Shown in pieces: positions 42,083 through 51,787 of a stretch of DNA of 64,000 nt. A model generated the notes under the pieces. It searched no databases. It was not told the DNA's origin and worked only from the letters and a program-made list of their open reading frames with translations. A program made the position numbers and the translations under genes. Numbering within the stretch: position 1 is the first letter of the stretch; each line of letters begins with the position of its first letter. This DNA is from PALSA-1335 sp965231025 (GTDB lineage Bacteria > Patescibacteriota > Gracilibacteria > UBA1369), in contig OZ246407.1 in the NCBI GenBank assembly GCA_965231025.1, positions 434,001 through 498,000 of the forward strand, written 5' to 3'.

Positions 42083-42808
42083 TTAGTACTTTGCTCTTCG
42101 TGAGTTTAGGTATTTTAAAAGCATGGGATTTACATTAATTGTCTGTTTCCCCTTTTTATCCACCGAAATACCCATATTGGTGATAATTTTAAACAGGTGC
42201 ATTGCATTTATTATACATTCTAAAGCATCAATTTTTTGTTGTTTTATATTGTATGCCCATAAATGTAAGTATCTATTTCTAATCTTTCTAATTTTATTAA
42301 ATTTCTTAGCGACGTCCTGAGAAATTGAATACATGGTCTGAAGTATCTCAATACGTCTTTCTTGGCCTAATTTTTCGAATTTTTTCCCAAATAATCCTTT
42401 CTCCTCATCTTCTGAAATTTTTTTCTTACGAATTGATATTTCACTTATCTTCCAAAGTAGTATCGCTAGCATCTCTGCAACTAAACCACTCATTGCAATG
42501 CAAGAAATAAATTCCCCAATGCAATAATATTTTTTACCGAAAATCAAAGGATGAATGATGCGCGATATAATCTCATCATGTGCCGGAGTAATACTCATGT
42601 GAGTTTCTTGTGTTGTTACATCCAAATATCGATCTAAATGCTCTTTTTTCAAATTAGAAAAAGGAGTCGCAAAAAACCACTCCAATTGTTGAATAGTGGA
42701 TTTCTGTATTTGATCGGGTTTGTTCGTTTTGAGTAAGCTATTAATCTTCTCTCTTTGAAGAAAAGGGCCGAAGGTATTAAGTTGTACAAATATTCTTTGC
42801 TTGTTCAA
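42083..42808 (-). CDS. AT-rich HEPN-like protein (putative RNase)
   Basis: A 241-residue helical protein. Residues 177-182 read R-N-R-Y-L-H, the R-x4-H catalytic motif of HEPN RNase domains including the Asn after Arg, in a K-I-R-K-I-R-N-R-Y-L-H-L-W context. A preceding hydrophobic helix (V-A-E-M-L-A-I-L-L-W) fits the HEPN bundle. Such domains occur in toxins, abortive-infection and CRISPR effectors. It is far more AT-rich than its neighbours and interrupts the nusG-rplK order. The only start is TTG at 42808, three codons after an in-frame stop. No antitoxin-like partner is seen. Family call is motif-based inference. Confidence 0.55.
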   Translation of the reverse strand: MNKQRIFVQLNTFGPFLQREKINSLLKTNKPDQIQKSTIQQLEWFFATPFSNLKKEHLDRYLDVTTQETHMSITPAHDEIISRIIHPLIFGKKYYCIGEFISCIAMSGLVAEMLAILLWKISEISIRKKKISEDEEKGLFGKKFEKLGQERRIEILQTMYSISQDVAKKFNKIRKIRNRYLHLWAYNIKQQKIDALECIINAMHLFKIITNMGISVDKKGKQTINVNPMLLKYLNSRRAKY

Positions 42809-42845
42809 AATTGAATATTATTTCAAAATAACAATGTTTCAGTCC

Positions 42846-43460
42846 CTATAAAAGCCCGATGAGTGCACCCATCGGGGAGTGAAGTTCCTTGTTGTAGGTG
42901 AATGCGAACACTTTCGTGCCCTTGCGGAAGACCAAAAACACCTTTTCGGGAAACTCAAAATAGTTGACGTAAAAAGAGGCTTCACCAAAACTGTTCGTAT
43001 CGTTCAGAATAACGCCGATCTCCCCCGTACACTTCTGTTTGATCAGATCGTAAACCTCTTTGGCGGACTGGAGAGACCCGGGGTCAAATTCATAAAAACT
43101 CGCCACTCTGGCCACCTGGTTCTTCATGAGGTGGGATTCGAAGGTCGGGATAAAATTCAGGTCGGCAAAAGCGATCCGGTCCAGAAGCTTTCCTCCGTAG
43201 GTAGCCGGATGAAGCGTAAAATGCTGGAAACCCGCCTTATTGAGAAGGTCCGAGGATAAAGATCCGGAGGAGACCGGAGTTGTCTGCGCGCCCTGAGTGG
43301 AGCCAACTCCAGGATTTTGAACCGTCTGCTGCGCCTGGAAAATATTTGCGGCGGCATCAAGGCTGTACGGGGTCCGCAAATACTCATTCACCATGATCTC
43401 CGCGACGATCACGACAATGATCGAAGAGAGAAAAAGTGTGAATAACGTAAACTTGTTCAT
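42846..43460 (-). CDS. Hypothetical membrane-anchored protein downstream of nusG
   Basis: Not recognised. A 204-residue protein with an N-terminal membrane span (L-F-T-L-F-L-S-S-I-I-V-V-I-V-A), a Thr/Ser/Gln-rich linker and a C-terminal globular domain of mixed strands and helices, probably outside the cell. Lies 78 bases after nusG on the same strand, with two hairpins in the gap. Base composition is like the core genes, unlike the HEPN-like gene beside it. Confidence 0.7.
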   Translation of the reverse strand: MNKFTLFTLFLSSIIVVIVAEIMVNEYLRTPYSLDAAANIFQAQQTVQNPGVGSTQGAQTTPVSSGSLSSDLLNKAGFQHFTLHPATYGGKLLDRIAFADLNFIPTFESHLMKNQVARVASFYEFDPGSLQSAKEVYDLIKQKCTGEIGVILNDTNSFGEASFYVNYFEFPEKVFLVFRKGTKVFAFTYNKELHSPMGALIGLL

Positions 43461-43486
43461 CAGGCCGAACGTTAGTGAGACCCAGT

Positions 43487-43527
43487 GCCGCCCTCAGGCG
43501 GCGCACGGGAAATGTTTGCAGGCAAAC
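43487..43527 (-). terminator. Two hairpins after nusG
   Basis: GTTTGC-AG-GCAAAC (43514-43527) and GCCGCC-CTCA-GGCGGC (43487-43502). On the minus strand they follow the nusG stop in that order. There is no T-run, so they may be a processing or attenuation site rather than a full terminator. Confidence 0.45.
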
Positions 43528-43538
43528 ACCATGCATCA

Positions 43539-44084
43539 TTATTTCTTCTTCACCTGGGTGAAATCAAGCTCAACGGGCGTTTCACGTCCAAAGATGGTGA
43601 TGAGAACCTTGATCTTGCCTTTTTCCTCATCCACTTTATTGACCAAACCGTCGTAGTTCACGAACGGACCGTCCAAAATAACCACCTGGTCGCCGACAAC
43701 AAAGTCGATCTTGAACTTGGGTTCTGCCTCACCCATGTGTTTTTTTACAAGCTGAAACTCCTCCGGGGAGACGGGCACCGGGGTCGTCCCCGAGCCGACA
43801 AATCCCGTAACGTTCGGGGTGTTCCGGACCACATACCAGGAATCATCGGTAACGGTCATATCAACCAGGACATAACCGGGGAAAATACGTTTCTTTTCGG
43901 TCTTCGGTTCGCCCTTTTTAATCACGATCTGTGTCTCCTTTGGAACAACGACGTCAAAAATAAGATCCTGCATGCCGAGTGACTCGACGCGCTGGAGAAG
44001 AGCTTCACGGACGGCATCCTCATACCCAGAATAGGTGTGGACCACATACCAATGACGGCCTGTACCGGGTGCTTGCTTTGGCAT
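43539..44084 (-). CDS. nusG: Transcription antitermination factor NusG
   Basis: A 181-residue NusG. The NGN domain starts W-Y-V-V-H-T-Y-S-G-Y-E and carries G-Y-V-L-V-D-M. The KOW domain has F-V-V-G-D-Q-V-V-I-L-D-G-P-F and ends near the C-terminus. It couples RNA polymerase with Rho or the ribosome. It follows secE by 28 bases in the usual order. Confidence 0.97.
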   Translation of the reverse strand: MPKQAPGTGRHWYVVHTYSGYEDAVREALLQRVESLGMQDLIFDVVVPKETQIVIKKGEPKTEKKRIFPGYVLVDMTVTDDSWYVVRNTPNVTGFVGSGTTPVPVSPEEFQLVKKHMGEAEPKFKIDFVVGDQVVILDGPFVNYDGLVNKVDEEKGKIKVLITIFGRETPVELDFTQVKKK

Positions 44085-44112
44085 AGAACGATAAAATTAA
44101 GTTCAATGAAAA

Positions 44113-44466
44113 TTATTGCTGGGTCAATCCTGCAGTTGTCGGTTCTGCCACGGGTTCAACCTTGAGATTGGAAAGGTCTATGGTAGAAGTCGGTTCGCCG
44201 CTTGCCACGTCCGTGGTCACCGGTGTGGTTGCGGCCGGAGGAGCAACCTTGTCCGAAAAGTCGACGAGAGATCGGTATCCGGTATTGAAAGCAAAATCCA
44301 AAACACCCACGATCAACGCGAGCACGATGCAAAAACCGATCACGATGAACGTGAGACGGACAGCCTGGTTTCTTGTGGGCCAGGTCACCTTTTTCAGTTC
44401 TTCATAACTGTCCTGGAAGTAGCCGAAGACAGGATTTTTTTTGGATTCAGGTTTATGTTCTGACAT
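44113..44466 (-). CDS. secE: Preprotein translocase subunit SecE
   Basis: A 117-residue SecE. The amphipathic helix and single span show the family pattern S-Y-E-E-L-K-K-V-T-W-P-T-R-N-Q-A followed by a hydrophobic segment of about 25 residues. A Thr/Pro-rich tail of about 45 residues after the span is longer than usual. ATG 44466 is chosen; the frame is open to 44616 over the leader, downstream of a good promoter. Confidence 0.93.
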   Translation of the reverse strand: MSEHKPESKKNPVFGYFQDSYEELKKVTWPTRNQAVRLTFIVIGFCIVLALIVGVLDFAFNTGYRSLVDFSDKVAPPAATTPVTTDVASGEPTSTIDLSNLKVEPVAEPTTAGLTQQ

Positions 44467-44562
44467 GGTCGAAAAGAAAAATTGTGCAGCCGGCGGAGCC
44501 AAGGGACCTGCCGGAAAGTCGTGCGCGGAGCGTACCTTTAAAAAGCCCCCGGAACGGAAAGA

Positions 44563-44591
44563 AATATAGTCTCTTTTTTCGTTAATGGCAA
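44563..44591 (-). promoter_or_regulatory. Promoter of the secE-nusG operon
   Basis: Minus strand TTGCCA (44586-44591), 17-base spacer, TATATT (44563-44568). Leaves a leader of about 90 bases containing GC-rich inverted segments. Confidence 0.7.
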
Positions 44592-44651
44592 GGAAATTAT
44601 TCATTTCCGTCAACATTCACCCGATCATCGTGACTCCGATAGTCGCATCCT

Positions 44652-44680
44652 TTGCAAAACCCAGCCTTTTCTGCTATAAT
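44652..44680 (+). promoter_or_regulatory. Promoter of the pilin/PKD cluster
   Basis: TTGCAA (44652-44657), 17-base spacer, extended -10 TGCTATAAT (hexamer 44675-44680), 14 bases before ATG 44695. Divergent from the secE promoter. Confidence 0.7.
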
Positions 44681-44694
44681 AAAAAGATATTTTT

Positions 44695-45735
44695 ATGGGT
44701 AAACGTACGCGCATGAAAACTTTGAAACAATTTCTGATTGCTCTCACGCTCATGGTTGTGCTGCTGGTGAACGTGGCTCCGCTTGCATTGGCGGAGGATC
44801 CCCCAGCCGCCAACAGCCAGGATCTTTTGCCGTTACCGGGAAGCGGCAGTTATTCAAACCTCCCTACGGTAAGCGGTACGTCGGCCGACCAGCGGTTCAA
44901 CAACCTTGTGGTCGCAGTGGTCAATAACCTCCGGTACATCATCGGCGCGGTTGCCATCGGCCTGATGGTATACGCGGGTGTCCGCATGGTCATCGCCCAG
45001 GGCAACGAGGAAGAGTACACGACCCAGAAACGCAACATACTGTACGCCATCATCGGTCTCGCCGTGATAGGGCTTTCCGGCGATCTGGTCAGGATTTTCA
45101 GCGTCGGCTGCGACGCCACGGGCAAAGACATTCTTGGACAACCGTGCGTGGCCGGCGGCTTTTTGAAAGATCCCAACGCCATCGTCCGTTCGGCGACGCT
45201 TTTCAACCAGAGAACCCAGTTCGTGATCACCTTCATCAAATACCTCATCGGAAGCATAGCGGTATTCGGCGTGGTCCGAAGCGGTATGCGCCTGGTCACC
45301 TCAAGCGGGAACGAAGAAAAACTTTCCGAGGACAAGAAGGGGCTTTTTTACGGAATTCTGGGCCTGATTTTCATCATCATGGCCGATCCGATCATCAACA
45401 ACGTCTTCTACAAAGTGGATCTCAGCAGATATCCGAGCGTTGGAGGCGCTGCACCGGGATTTGACGCGGCGCAGGGCGTGAAGGAACTCGCCGGGTTTAC
45501 CAACCTGGTAGTCACCATCGCGACCCCGGTAGCCATTTTGATGCTCCTTTACGCGGCATTTTCATACGTCACCTCGGCCGGTAACGAAGAAAAACAGGGA
45601 AAAGCAAAACGGCTCATTTTTGCCGTCATCGTGGGGATTTTGGTCATGTATGCGGCATTCGCCATCGTGAGCACCGTCATTTCCGGCAGCTTCCAGGGCG
45701 GACTCGGAACCCAAACCGCACCGACAGGTCAATAA
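44695..45735 (+). CDS. Triple T4SS-type pilin-domain membrane protein A
   Basis: A 346-residue exported protein with a signal peptide (cut after A-L-A near residue 33) and three copies of a two-span module (about residues 68-135, 172-238, 266-332). Each module has a hydrophobic helix, the turn motif G-N-E-E (103-106, 205-208, 296-299), a Lys-rich stretch and a second helix (I-I-G-L-A-V-I-G-L). This is the pattern of the CPR T4SS-pilin (VirB2-like) domain, usually present once per protein of about 120 residues. Met7 (44713) is an alternative start. First of three genes carrying seven such modules. Confidence 0.82.
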   Translation: MGKRTRMKTLKQFLIALTLMVVLLVNVAPLALAEDPPAANSQDLLPLPGSGSYSNLPTVSGTSADQRFNNLVVAVVNNLRYIIGAVAIGLMVYAGVRMVIAQGNEEEYTTQKRNILYAIIGLAVIGLSGDLVRIFSVGCDATGKDILGQPCVAGGFLKDPNAIVRSATLFNQRTQFVITFIKYLIGSIAVFGVVRSGMRLVTSSGNEEKLSEDKKGLFYGILGLIFIIMADPIINNVFYKVDLSRYPSVGGAAPGFDAAQGVKELAGFTNLVVTIATPVAILMLLYAAFSYVTSAGNEEKQGKAKRLIFAVIVGILVMYAAFAIVSTVISGSFQGGLGTQTAPTGQ

Positions 45736-45763
45736 TTGCAGCGCCCAAATAAAAACAAACATT

Positions 45764-46774
45764 ATGAAAAAACAACTCCTTGCCATCTGGAAAAACTTTC
45801 TTGCCCCGCTCACACTGTTTGTGGTGGCAACAAGCATGGTATTGACGGTTTTTGTCCCGGCAAATGCCCAGGACCTTGCCGACACCATCAGGGGGATCGG
45901 AGACACCAGCAAACTTCCGAGTTATGAAACCACGGGGCATTCGAACGCCTCGATCGAATCGGGAGCGAGCGGGATCACCAGCGCGATTTTGTACGTGGTG
46001 GATTTTGTGAAATACGCCATGGGAACCGTGGCGGTGGTAACCATCATCATTTCCGGAGTTAAACTGGTCACCGCCGGAGGAAAAGGGATGGAGGAAGAGT
46101 CTTCAAAAGCGAAAGACCATATCAAGTTTGCCCTCATCGGCCTGATCGTGATTATCGTTTCAGACCAGTTTGTGAAGACGGTCTTCTTCGGGGAACAGGG
46201 CGAAATCTTCGGAAGCAAATCAACGCTCCAGGAAGCCGCTACGGCGGGCTCAAAGCAGATCAAGGGAATCTACTCGGTCATGGCATACTTTTCAGGCGCT
46301 TTGGCCATACTGTACATCGTCATCGCCGGTTTCAGATACATCACCAGCGCGGGAAACGAGGAAAACATGGAAAAAGCCAAGAAACAGATTACCTACGCTG
46401 TAATCGGCCTCGTACTGATTGGCATTGCTGAATTTGCCGTAAAAGACGTGCTGTTTCCGGAACAGGGCAGCAAGCTCACGGATGTTGAAAAAGCCAAAAC
46501 ACTGATCATCAATCTTACGAACTTTATTTCAGGATTCCTGACGACGGTAGCCGCCGTAATGTACATCTACGCGGGCTACATTTACGTGACCGCGATGGGA
46601 AACGAGGAAGCCACCGGAAAAGCGAAAAAAATCATGTTCGGAGCAACCATCGGTCTTCTGTTGGCCATGGGTGCATTCGCCATCGTCAACACCACGGTCA
46701 AACTGGAAAGTCAGCTCGGGACGCCGCAGGCGGGAACGGGGGCCCCTGCTGGGCTTCCGACCAACGTGCCTTAA
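45764..46774 (+). CDS. Triple T4SS-type pilin-domain membrane protein B
   Basis: A 336-residue paralogue of the preceding protein. A signal peptide ends near A-N-A-Q-D (residue 36). Three two-span modules lie at about residues 72-138, 165-230 and 245-315. The turn is G-G-K-G in the first copy and G-N-E-E in the second and third. Spacing from the first gene is 28 bases, with no terminator between, so they are co-transcribed. May assemble in the membrane or as a multi-subunit filament; the sequence does not decide. Confidence 0.82.
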   Translation: MKKQLLAIWKNFLAPLTLFVVATSMVLTVFVPANAQDLADTIRGIGDTSKLPSYETTGHSNASIESGASGITSAILYVVDFVKYAMGTVAVVTIIISGVKLVTAGGKGMEEESSKAKDHIKFALIGLIVIIVSDQFVKTVFFGEQGEIFGSKSTLQEAATAGSKQIKGIYSVMAYFSGALAILYIVIAGFRYITSAGNEENMEKAKKQITYAVIGLVLIGIAEFAVKDVLFPEQGSKLTDVEKAKTLIINLTNFISGFLTTVAAVMYIYAGYIYVTAMGNEEATGKAKKIMFGATIGLLLAMGAFAIVNTTVKLESQLGTPQAGTGAPAGLPTNVP

Positions 46775-46816
46775 AAACACTCAAATAAATATATAAAAAT
46801 TTAAACTCACACCACC

Positions 46817-49800
46817 ATGGCACATACAACATCTTTCAAACAAAAACCACGAGCACGCGTGGTCGCGCTGCTTACCGCGTTAAGCATGATACTTCCCCTC
46901 ACGCTGGCATTGCCAAGTGTGGCGTCGGCAAGTCTTTGCGACGATGTGGCAAGCAGCACCGGAGGGTTCTTTTCATGCGGGACCGAAACCACGAGCTTTA
47001 CAGAATTTACCGGTACGCTTTCCGCGCCCGATGCAACGCAATACGCGCCGGGATTGAGCCAGAACCAGGACCTCAGGTCATTCATCAAAAACGTCGTCAA
47101 TTTTGCCCTCGGCTTCCTTGGGTTGATTGCCGTGGTGATCATCATTTATGGAGGTTTTTTGTACGTGACCGCGGCAGGAAACGAAGAACAGGCCGGAAAA
47201 GGGAAGAAAGCCATAACCTACCCGCTCATCGGTATCATCATCATTTTGTCCTCATTTGCGTTGGTCAACACGGTGCTGTTGGCCGGCGGAGGGACTGACC
47301 AGGGGGCCGGCGGTGGTGCGGCACCAAGCGGAACTCCGGGTGGAGACGAAAACGCAAGACGCCGTGCGCTGTTTGCCTACGCAGGAAGCATGGTACAGTC
47401 CGTCACCCGTGATTTTGTAACCGGATACCAGAATTATACCGAAATAAATCTTGATCTTCAGTCGCTTGCCAACGTGGATTTTGCAGACAACATTCAAACT
47501 CCAAGCGATTTCAAAACAATCCTCGAACAGAAAAGAAGTATTCTTACGAACATCGTCTCCAAGGCTGGCGCACTGAGCCAGGTCGCAGAACAGGGAAGAC
47601 AGGCAATCGTCAACCTGGATAAATATCTCGGAGTGGCGAACACCGCCATAACGGAAATGTCAAAAGGAGAAGTAGACCAGTCAACGGGAGCAAGAGTTGT
47701 CCTCGATATTTTATCGGGAGGCTTAAACGAACTCTTTGTGAAATACGGAGAACAAGTCAACTATAACGACTTCATGAACGACATAAAAAATGAGTTTGGG
47801 GAAAATGGCACGCTTGCATTAGCAAACAAAAAAGACTTCGCGCAGGCAATCGCCAAATCTGAGGATAAACTCCTTGTGCTTTATAACCTGATCAAAGGAG
47901 CGGGAGTGTCACCGGATGTTGATACCCAATTCAAACTTGTCATCAACACGTTCAACGGGTACCTCACCCCTCCACTTTTATCATCCCCGCTGGCCTTCAC
48001 AGAAGCGGGAAATCTCACAAGATTTTTTATGCGTATAGCGCTGGCGCAGGGACCTCAGGGATCACAGGGTATCTCCACAGCTATTACATTGGCGAAGGAG
48101 ATGGGGAACCAGGAGGTGCTCCAGATCGTGAACTACCTCAGCAAACTCTACGACCTGGTCAAGGATCTGCAGTTCGTTTATACCGTCATTACCGCGGACA
48201 GGACGGAAGGAAACGCCCCGTTATTGGTCAACTTTGACGGTCTGAAATCATTGGATCCTAACAACCAGACCATTGATGCGGCCAACGATTCGGCTTGCGG
48301 CGACAAGGGATGCTACGAATGGGATTTCGGCGACGGGAAATCGGCCAAAGGCGTCACCCAAAGTAACATCTATACCAACCCGGGGACTTATGTGGTCCAG
48401 CTGAAGATCAAGGCTCCAAAAGCGGGAGAAAACCAGGTACAGCCAGCGGACGGTATCGCCATCAAAAACATAACCGTCAAACCGGCTTCATCAAAAATTG
48501 ATCTCGTGGCAAAGATAAACAATGAGGAATATCCACTTTCAAAATATTCCGGGCAACAGCAGGTGGTGAATGTCGATGAACTTCCGGTGACCACCAAGGA
48601 AGCGAAAGACGGAATCGATTTCATAGCAAGCGGTACCACGGTGGGATCCGGCAACGAGGCAAAAAGATTGGTGGACGCAAAAGCTCCGGCCAATGTCCAC
48701 TGGGATTTTGGAGATAAATCCTTGGGGACCAAAAACACAAAAGACGGCGAACCGAGTGACGCAAACTTACAAGCTTCGAACGTCACCTATGAAAACCCGG
48801 GAACGTACCGGGTTCTCTTCCAGGTGACCGACGAAAAGGGACAGAAAGACTCAAAATTCGTCAACGTCAACGTAAGTCCGATCGTCGCCCGGATTAAAGT
48901 GTCTCCGTCAAATTCCGGAGAACTTTCACAGGAGTTCACTTTTGACGGTTCATCATCATCGAGCGACGCCAGCAAGATCACTTCATACGAATGGATAGTG
49001 GAGGATTCAGAGGGGAAGACGCCGGTTGATAAAAACGGGAATGAATTGACGGGCATTTTGACAAAAGAGACCGACAGCTTTAAATGGACATTCACCAAGT
49101 CCGGGAAGTACCGGGTTGGACTTAAAGTGAGTGATGGAGCCGCAGATTCGGAGGAATTCGTTACGTACGTGTACATAAAGTCCAAGCCGTCGGTTGCACA
49201 GTACACCTACACCAGCCCGGATCCGACACACCCCGGGGTTTATGTGTTCGATGCGTCGCCGAGTTTTGACCCTGATGGATACGATGGGGAAGTATTGGCG
49301 TATAACTGGGAAGTCAACCCTCCAAACTGTTCATACTACAAATGGGAACCGGCGAAAAATGCATTCGAAACGGGGGCAGGAAGTCCATGTTCCGCACTGA
49401 AGGATGATCCTTCTGCAACCAAGGGATACAGTAAGGACAATCAGCGAGTCAAAATCAAATTCAACGGCAAAGATAACTATACCGTCCGCCTGGACGCCCA
49501 GGATATCACCAACGACCTTGGGAACAGCACTCCACTCGAACAGCAGCTCAACGTTGAGAATATTCTGGACGTCGCATGGAGCGGAACCGATGACGGATCA
49601 CCGATCGTATGCCAGCTCGGGAAAAGCAGCGCGGATGGCAAATGCGCCGCTGACGGCAATAACACGAAAGTCAACTTTGCCGTTCTTACCGAACACGGCA
49701 CAGGTTGTGATGTCGACACGGGAGACGGAGCAAAAGAACAGTGCGAGGCGATCGATCAGGGGACGCATATCGGGATAGCATCCCATAGCTACACACAGTC

Positions 49801-51787
49801 CGGAACCTACAAAGTGAAGGTCACCGTTTTCGATGCTGAAGACAATGTGAACGTTATCACCCGTAAAGTGTTCGTAGGCGGAGGCGACGCGCCAATCGCG
49901 GCATTAAGTGTCGCGAAGGATGGGGAGAACATTGCCGTGGGCGACGCAACCCAGATTTTGGAAGGCAACCGCCAGACGGTATTCACGTTTGACGCGGGAC
50001 AGTCCATGAATCTTGACGGCAGCCGCAGAAATCTGACGTACAGTTGGGACTTCGGCGACGGAACGGACAAGAGCACCAAAAAAACAGTGACGCACGTTTT
50101 TGCCGACGCAAATAAGGAAGAAAGCAGCTCTTCAAATCCAGACTACGCTTACAACGTCACCCTGTCGGTGTCCGATCAGGAATCGGGAAAACCTTCAGCA
50201 ACAAAGGACGGAGTGAAGATCCATATTAAAAAAGAGGCCCCGGTCATCAGCGGACTTATCGCAGTACCGGCAACGTCAAACACCGTCACGCCGGTCCAGG
50301 TCAATGTGAGCGCGGCCGGCGCCAGCGACGCCGACGGGAAAATCGTCAGCTACAAGTGGTGGTACGAGCAGGTACTGCCGACCCCGGACGACACCCCCCT
50401 GGGAGTCCAGATCACCGCGGCACCAAACGCAACCCTGACCATCGGTACCAAGGGTGAAGAAAAAGAAAAACATACTTTCAAGTTCGGAGTAGCGGTCACA
50501 GATAATGAAGGGAAAACTTTTGACAGCAGTCTGCTGAACCAGAATTCGATCCCGACGGTTGAAGTGACCAACGGTCCGAACAAAGCCCCCGTGGCAAAAT
50601 TCAGCGTGGATAAAACCAGTGTGTTCGTGTGTTCGACACCCGATAAACCCGAACAGTGCGATGTCGTAAACTTCAGTTCAAGTTCCACCGATCCGGACAA
50701 GGAAGGGAAGATCGAAAGCTACATGTGGAATTTTGAAGGGAAGGGGTACACCAACCCAGGTGATAAAGATTATGACAAAGCGAACGTTTCATACATTTTC
50801 ACCAAACCCGCGAAAGACGGGGTTCAGGTGAGATTAAAGGTCCGCGACAATAACGGCGCTGAATCGGTTTCCGACCCCGTAAAGATTTTTGTCGACGCGA
50901 AATCCTTGCCGCCGGTGGCCGCTTTCACTTCGACCCAGACCGAACCCGGCAAAAAGAAAATTCAGTTCACGTCGGAAGGAAAATCCACCGCCGATGAAGC
51001 CAATGGTGCGAAACTCAAAACGTGGGCGTGGGATTTTGACGTCACCAACAACGACTTCAACGGAGACGGTATTAAAGACAACGATACCCAGGCTACGGAT
51101 GTGAATCCATCATTCGAATATCCAAACTATGGCATCTACCGGGTAAAACTCACGGTCACCGACGACCAGGGAAACACCGCCAGCGTTGCAAACTATGTGA
51201 ACGTCAAAGCTCCCGAGGTACAGCAGACGCAACAGACCACCGCTCCACTGGATGCGCGCTTAACAACGACCCCTCCGGCAAGCGTTGCGGACGGACGCGT
51301 CCACCTGCAGGGTGATTCCGGAAACGTAACATTCGATTTCACCGGATCAACCGGCGACATCAAAACCTATATCATCGACAAGAACGTATACTTCGACGGC
51401 AACGGAAACGGAGTAAAAGACGACGACGAGGATTACAAAGCAACCAAACCGGGAACGTGGACCACTCCGTTTGCGCGCAACTATGGAAATATCCGGGTGC
51501 GCCTCACGGTCATCGACGGCACGGGGAAAAAAGACACGGTAGATAAAGATATCGTCTTCGATGCTCCTCCGCCACCGCCGGCCCCAACCCCAACGCCACC
51601 GGCCAGCGGCTCCACGACGCCACAATCGGGCACCGATACTCAGGGTAAAAATCAATTGAGCGCGTTTGTCCTCGCCGGGTACGAAGTGGTGGACTGGCAG
51701 CTCCTGCTTGTATCTGTAGCCGGTTTTGGTATATTTATTGCTAGTACTTTAAACAAAAAGAAACATGACAGATCCAAATCCAAATAA
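46817..51787 (+). CDS. Giant PKD-repeat surface protein with N-terminal pilin module
   Basis: A 1656-residue protein. A signal peptide (cut near A-S-A-S, residue 39) and one pilin-type module (88-155, with G-N-E-E at 121-124) are followed by about 300 helical residues of unknown type. Then come about eight PKD-like domains, marked by Y-E-W-D-F-G-D-G, V-H-W-D-F-G-D, Y-S-W-D-F-G-D-G and more degenerate W-x-W-D-F forms. A Pro-rich stretch, a final membrane span (L-L-L-V-S-V-A-G-F-G-I-F-I-A) and a basic tail end it. This suggests a protein tied to the membrane at both ends with an extended outer region, probably for adhesion. It overlaps the next gene by 23 bases. Confidence 0.88.
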   Translation: MAHTTSFKQKPRARVVALLTALSMILPLTLALPSVASASLCDDVASSTGGFFSCGTETTSFTEFTGTLSAPDATQYAPGLSQNQDLRSFIKNVVNFALGFLGLIAVVIIIYGGFLYVTAAGNEEQAGKGKKAITYPLIGIIIILSSFALVNTVLLAGGGTDQGAGGGAAPSGTPGGDENARRRALFAYAGSMVQSVTRDFVTGYQNYTEINLDLQSLANVDFADNIQTPSDFKTILEQKRSILTNIVSKAGALSQVAEQGRQAIVNLDKYLGVANTAITEMSKGEVDQSTGARVVLDILSGGLNELFVKYGEQVNYNDFMNDIKNEFGENGTLALANKKDFAQAIAKSEDKLLVLYNLIKGAGVSPDVDTQFKLVINTFNGYLTPPLLSSPLAFTEAGNLTRFFMRIALAQGPQGSQGISTAITLAKEMGNQEVLQIVNYLSKLYDLVKDLQFVYTVITADRTEGNAPLLVNFDGLKSLDPNNQTIDAANDSACGDKGCYEWDFGDGKSAKGVTQSNIYTNPGTYVVQLKIKAPKAGENQVQPADGIAIKNITVKPASSKIDLVAKINNEEYPLSKYSGQQQVVNVDELPVTTKEAKDGIDFIASGTTVGSGNEAKRLVDAKAPANVHWDFGDKSLGTKNTKDGEPSDANLQASNVTYENPGTYRVLFQVTDEKGQKDSKFVNVNVSPIVARIKVSPSNSGELSQEFTFDGSSSSSDASKITSYEWIVEDSEGKTPVDKNGNELTGILTKETDSFKWTFTKSGKYRVGLKVSDGAADSEEFVTYVYIKSKPSVAQYTYTSPDPTHPGVYVFDASPSFDPDGYDGEVLAYNWEVNPPNCSYYKWEPAKNAFETGAGSPCSALKDDPSATKGYSKDNQRVKIKFNGKDNYTVRLDAQDITNDLGNSTPLEQQLNVENILDVAWSGTDDGSPIVCQLGKSSADGKCAADGNNTKVNFAVLTEHGTGCDVDTGDGAKEQCEAIDQGTHIGIASHSYTQSGTYKVKVTVFDAEDNVNVITRKVFVGGGDAPIAALSVAKDGENIAVGDATQILEGNRQTVFTFDAGQSMNLDGSRRNLTYSWDFGDGTDKSTKKTVTHVFADANKEESSSSNPDYAYNVTLSVSDQESGKPSATKDGVKIHIKKEAPVISGLIAVPATSNTVTPVQVNVSAAGASDADGKIVSYKWWYEQVLPTPDDTPLGVQITAAPNATLTIGTKGEEKEKHTFKFGVAVTDNEGKTFDSSLLNQNSIPTVEVTNGPNKAPVAKFSVDKTSVFVCSTPDKPEQCDVVNFSSSSTDPDKEGKIESYMWNFEGKGYTNPGDKDYDKANVSYIFTKPAKDGVQVRLKVRDNNGAESVSDPVKIFVDAKSLPPVAAFTSTQTEPGKKKIQFTSEGKSTADEANGAKLKTWAWDFDVTNNDFNGDGIKDNDTQATDVNPSFEYPNYGIYRVKLTVTDDQGNTASVANYVNVKAPEVQQTQQTTAPLDARLTTTPPASVADGRVHLQGDSGNVTFDFTGSTGDIKTYIIDKNVYFDGNGNGVKDDDEDYKATKPGTWTTPFARNYGNIRVRLTVIDGTGKKDTVDKDIVFDAPPPPPAPTPTPPASGSTTPQSGTDTQGKNQLSAFVLAGYEVVDWQLLLVSVAGFGIFIASTLNKKKHDRSKSK

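Noticed and set aside
44467..44616. 50-residue N-terminal extension of SecE
   Set aside because: It covers the leader after a good promoter and does not resemble SecE.
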